In this document: positions 11,303 to 13,617 of the stretch, piece after piece
Numbering within the stretch: position 1 is the stretch's first letter
Layout: each line of letters starts with the position of its first letter
DNA from: Methanosarcinaceae archaeon UBA470
GTDB taxonomy: Archaea; Halobacteriota; Methanosarcinia; Methanosarcinales; Methanosarcinaceae
Direction of reading: 5' to 3'
Length of the DNA stretch: 13,617 nt
Assembly (NCBI GenBank): GCA_002508425.1
Contig: DAKU01000012.1
Span: forward strand, 4,228-17,844
Made by a program: the position numbers and the translations under genes
Notes under the pieces: model-generated
The model's input: the letters and a program-made list of their open reading frames with translations, nothing else
Told to the model about the DNA's origin: nothing
Database searches by the model: none

Positions 11303-13483
11303 ATGACTACATGGTCAAAGGAATTTTATATAATGGTTTTAGTGTTTATGTTATCTGCAATGCTACCCTATTTGGGGATAAATGTCAATACCACACTTAA
11401 AATCCAATTGATCTTAATATTCTGCGTTTGCATTTTTGTAATCTATATTTCAGTCAATCATTCCTTTAATATATCTAAAATTGCCGATTCTACTGTTTCT
11501 GAGTCTCCAGTATCTCAGGCTCCATATATTTCGTCTCATAGTTCCAGATATGAACTTCCAGAGATCACTTCTCTTCTGTCACCTCTCTCTGGAACGGAGG
11601 AAGGTATTATCCATATATTAAGTCTAATCGGTGAGCTAACCGATTGCACAAGGTGTTCGGTCTATGAATTACAAGGCACGCTGAATATAGCTAAAAGAAG
11701 GTACCTTTGGACTAAAAGTGGAGCAGACGGGGAAAAAGATGTATTCCATAATTCTAAGATGAAGATGTTCCCTTGGGTATTTAGCAGCATTAAAAATAAA
11801 AAATCCGTCTATATTAGGGATATTACATCTGTCAAGGAAGCAACTCCTGATATTAAATTGTTGCAAGCACAGGTAAAGAGTTCTTTTATTGCGATCCCAA
11901 TGATCGATGATGGTGACGTTTTTGGGTTCGTAGTTATTGCAGATTCTCAAAAAACCGTTTCATTAGAAGAAGAACCTTATGATCTTATCTTTTTGTCCGA
12001 GTTATTGAGGTTAGCAATAGTGCAGAAAAAGTTCATAGATGAGATCTCTCTATTCAAGAACCTTATTAACAGATCAAATGATTACATTATCGTAATAGAT
12101 CGAAATACTTCAAAAGTACTGGACGCTAATGAGACACTTTGTGCTCAGGCAGGATATTCAAAGGCCGAGTTCATGTCAATGGAGCCTGATATTCTTATAG
12201 ATGTAGTGGGCAATTTCTGGCGTGGAGCTTTCTTTGAGGCATGTGGAAGTAGCTATCTTGATGTTGATTCAAGTTTTAAGACAAAAGATGGAAAAAAGAT
12301 ACCTGTAGAAATTAATGTTACTTTTATTGCACACGGTGGCAGTGAGTATGTTCTTGCTGTTGCCAGGAACATTATCGAGCGTAAAGAAAGAGAACTGATG
12401 CTACAAAAGATCAGGGATAGGGTGGAACTTGCTCTTAATGGTGCTGACTTAGGTATGTGGGATTGGGATGTAGCTACTGATGAGCTTGTTTTTAATGCAC
12501 GTTGGGCTGAAATGCTTGGCTACCAAGCTGCCAGTCTTCCTCCAAATTTCAAATCAATTGCTGGAATGATCCATGAGCAGGAGCGAGATAAAGTAATTTC
12601 TGTTTTCAGAGGTATCAAACAATCATCACCTTTCTTTGAGGAAGAATTTAGAGTTACTACCAGAAATAACGAGATAAAATGGCTTCTTGTGAGGGGCAAA
12701 GCTACAGAGTTCGATAATGAAGGCAAAGCTTCCAGACTAACCGGAACTGCTATGGATATAACTCAACGCAAAATATCGGAAGATCACCTGAAACAATATG
12801 CAGATAAACTACAGCGATCAAATGAAATGAAAGAGTTATTCACGGATATATTGCGCCATGATTTACTAAATCCGGCAGGAGCTATTAAAGGGTATACAGA
12901 ACTACTGCTCGAGATTGAAAACAATGAGCGGAAAAAGACAATGCTTGAACGAATACAAAAAAGTGATAACAAACTCATTGATATGATCGATACTGCAGCC
13001 AAATTTGCTAAACTTGAATCCCAAGATGAGCTTGAATTTTCTATAATGGATCTTGGTGATTTACTGCGCAATGTTACTGAAAGCTTGCGGCCTATGCTGG
13101 AATCCAAGAAAATGGAAGTTTTCATGCGTTTCTCTGGAGTTCATAGTTCATCTGTTAATTCTATAGTTGAAGAAGTATTTGCGAACTTCCTTACCAATGC
13201 TGTGAAGTACAGTTCTGAGAACACATCTATATCCATTGATATTTTCGATGAGGGCGGTATGTGGAAAGTAGCTGTTAGCGATCAGGGGGAAGGTATTTCT
13301 GACGCTGATAAACCCTATGTTTTTGATAGATTCAAAAGAGTCACCAAGAAAGGTGTCAAAGGTACGGGGCTTGGCCTTGCCATTGTTAAAAGAATAGCTG
13401 AATTACATCATGGTGATGTAGGGGTGGAGAATAATCCGGAAGGCAAGGGTAGCAGATTCTGGATTCTCTTAAATAAAGCCTGA
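11303..13483 (+). CDS. Membrane-bound sensor histidine kinase (GAF-PAS-PAS-HisKA-HATPase)
   Basis: The 726-aa kinase starts with two membrane segments (about 8-24 and 34-52) joined by a short external loop, so the sensing domains are cytoplasmic. After a Ser-rich linker come a GAF domain (about 95-245), a first PAS (about 250-362, ending VARNIIERKERE) and a PAS_3-like second PAS with PAC (about 372-492; WDWDV, GTAMDITQRK). A dimerisation helix follows with phosphoacceptor His519 in RHDLLNPAGAIKGY. The ATPase domain has Asn632 (N box FANFLTNAVKYSS), Asp660 (VSDQGEG), VFDRFKR and the glycine lid KGTGLGLAIVKR (686-697). All catalytic boxes look intact. There is no receiver domain and no response regulator nearby, so it is an orphan kinase as often seen in Methanosarcinales. 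The ligand is unknown; no heme-binding CxxCH is present. Confidence 0.95.
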   Translation: MTTWSKEFYIMVLVFMLSAMLPYLGINVNTTLKIQLILIFCVCIFVIYISVNHSFNISKIADSTVSESPVSQAPYISSHSSRYELPEITSLLSPLSGTEEGIIHILSLIGELTDCTRCSVYELQGTLNIAKRRYLWTKSGADGEKDVFHNSKMKMFPWVFSSIKNKKSVYIRDITSVKEATPDIKLLQAQVKSSFIAIPMIDDGDVFGFVVIADSQKTVSLEEEPYDLIFLSELLRLAIVQKKFIDEISLFKNLINRSNDYIIVIDRNTSKVLDANETLCAQAGYSKAEFMSMEPDILIDVVGNFWRGAFFEACGSSYLDVDSSFKTKDGKKIPVEINVTFIAHGGSEYVLAVARNIIERKERELMLQKIRDRVELALNGADLGMWDWDVATDELVFNARWAEMLGYQAASLPPNFKSIAGMIHEQERDKVISVFRGIKQSSPFFEEEFRVTTRNNEIKWLLVRGKATEFDNEGKASRLTGTAMDITQRKISEDHLKQYADKLQRSNEMKELFTDILRHDLLNPAGAIKGYTELLLEIENNERKKTMLERIQKSDNKLIDMIDTAAKFAKLESQDELEFSIMDLGDLLRNVTESLRPMLESKKMEVFMRFSGVHSSSVNSIVEEVFANFLTNAVKYSSENTSISIDIFDEGGMWKVAVSDQGEGISDADKPYVFDRFKRVTKKGVKGTGLGLAIVKRIAELHHGDVGVENNPEGKGSRFWILLNKA

Positions 13484-13495
13484 AATACAGTTCAG
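13480..13495. terminator. Weak hairpin at the end of the kinase gene
   Basis: CTGAA (13480-13484) pairs with TTCAG (13491-13495) around ATACAG, overlapping the TGA stop. No T-tract follows, so it may be chance. Confidence 0.2.
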
Positions 13496-13500
13496 CAACA

Positions 13501-13548
13501 GGTTTAAGATAAATACCTTCTATCAGGGTCTAAACTCGTGTTAGGAGG
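13501..13548 (+). promoter_or_regulatory. thi4 promoter and ribosome-binding site
   Basis: GGTTTAAGATAAATACC (13501-13517) is TATA-like and predicts transcription start around 13533-13538. AGGAGG at 13543-13548 is a near-perfect Shine-Dalgarno, 7 nt before the ATT at 13556. No thiamine riboswitch fits in the roughly 70 nt between the kinase stop and the coding start. Confidence 0.5.
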
Positions 13549-13555
13549 CATATTT

Positions 13556-13617
13556 ATTCAACTTGATGAGGTCATAATTACAAGGGCAATTGTTGAGGAG
13601 TACTTTAAGGTTTTCTT
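13556..13617 (+). CDS. thi4: Thiazole synthase Thi4, N-terminus only (window end)
   Basis: The last 62 bases encode (I/M)QLDEVIITRAIVEEYFKVF, which I recognise as the N-terminus of archaeal Thi4, the enzyme making the ADP-thiazole moiety of thiamine (sulfide-dependent in methanogens). The first-strand helix LDEVxITRAI normally starts at the initiator Met plus one residue, and here the codon in that place is ATT. A GTG in the same frame lies at 13538, but choosing it would put AGGAGG inside the coding region and add six residues (VLGGIF) not expected in the family. I therefore place the start at ATT 13556. The NAD/FAD-like GxGxxG part is beyond the window. It has its own promoter, separate from the kinase. 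Confidence 0.78.
   Translation, partial: MQLDEVIITRAIVEEYFKVF

Noticed and set aside
13484..13555. TPP riboswitch before thi4
   Set aside because: The gap is only about 70 nt, holds the TATA box, and lacks the conserved THI-box elements.
1..13617. CRISPR array, insertion sequence or prophage
   Set aside because: No regularly spaced repeats, transposase or integrase-like frames, or terminal inverted repeats with target duplications were seen; a partial tRNA at the edge shows no attachment-site duplicate in the window.

Overview
The window looks like chromosome of a methanogenic archaeon, most likely a methylotrophic member of the Methanosarcinaceae (Methanolobus/Methanococcoides/Methanomethylovorans type). 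The support is archaeal S8e and class I HMG-CoA reductase, archaeal TATA boxes and oligo(T) terminators, an AAA ATPase resembling methanococcal MJ1494, a KaiC/RAD55-type ATPase, an archaeosine-synthase core domain, and AT-rich intergenic DNA. None of the 14 complete genes ends in TAG, as expected where UAG can encode pyrrolysine. The genus is inferred and no named strain is recognised.

Layout. 1-49: 3' part of tRNA-Ile(GAU). 302-676 (+): winged-helix regulator flanked by a 9-bp inverted repeat and a 24-bp perfect palindrome. 847-2309 (+): aconitase-family dehydratase large subunit (LeuC/HacA type) followed 14 nt later by a 68-aa helical protein. 2365-3612 (-): HMG-CoA reductase (isoprenoid lipid synthesis), with a 479-bp dyad-rich intergenic region on its upstream side. 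4092-4820 (+): single-domain KaiC-like ATPase with a hairpin/T-tract terminator. 4880-5560 (-): stand-alone ArcS core-domain protein, divergent from 5668-6051 (+), a TrmB-type regulator; a TTGTACA-N3-TGTACAA dyad lies between their TATA boxes. 6052-6374: no gene, but a possible structured RNA. 6375-8509 (-): S8e, then an Lrp/AsnC regulator, then a class I aminotransferase. 8761-9675 (+): ribonuclease Z, probably leaderless. 9685-11100 (-): AAA ATPase followed by an 88-aa unknown. 11303-13483 (+): membrane sensor kinase (GAF-PAS-PAS-HisKA-HATPase). 13556-end (+): start of the thiazole synthase gene thi4, apparently beginning at an ATT codon.

How the genes fit together. This is mainly housekeeping chromosome (tRNA, S8e, RNase Z, HMG-CoA reductase, 2-oxoacid chain elongation, thiamine) with many small regulators. 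Two local pairings look functional: Lrp with aminotransferase (amino-acid metabolism), and the ArcS-like gene with the divergent TrmB-like regulator. No insertion sequence, CRISPR array, phage gene or clear transfer boundary is visible. The least explained signals are the three-way-junction RNA candidate at 6109-6199, the ArcS-core protein with its dyad-bearing divergent promoter, and the ATT start of thi4.
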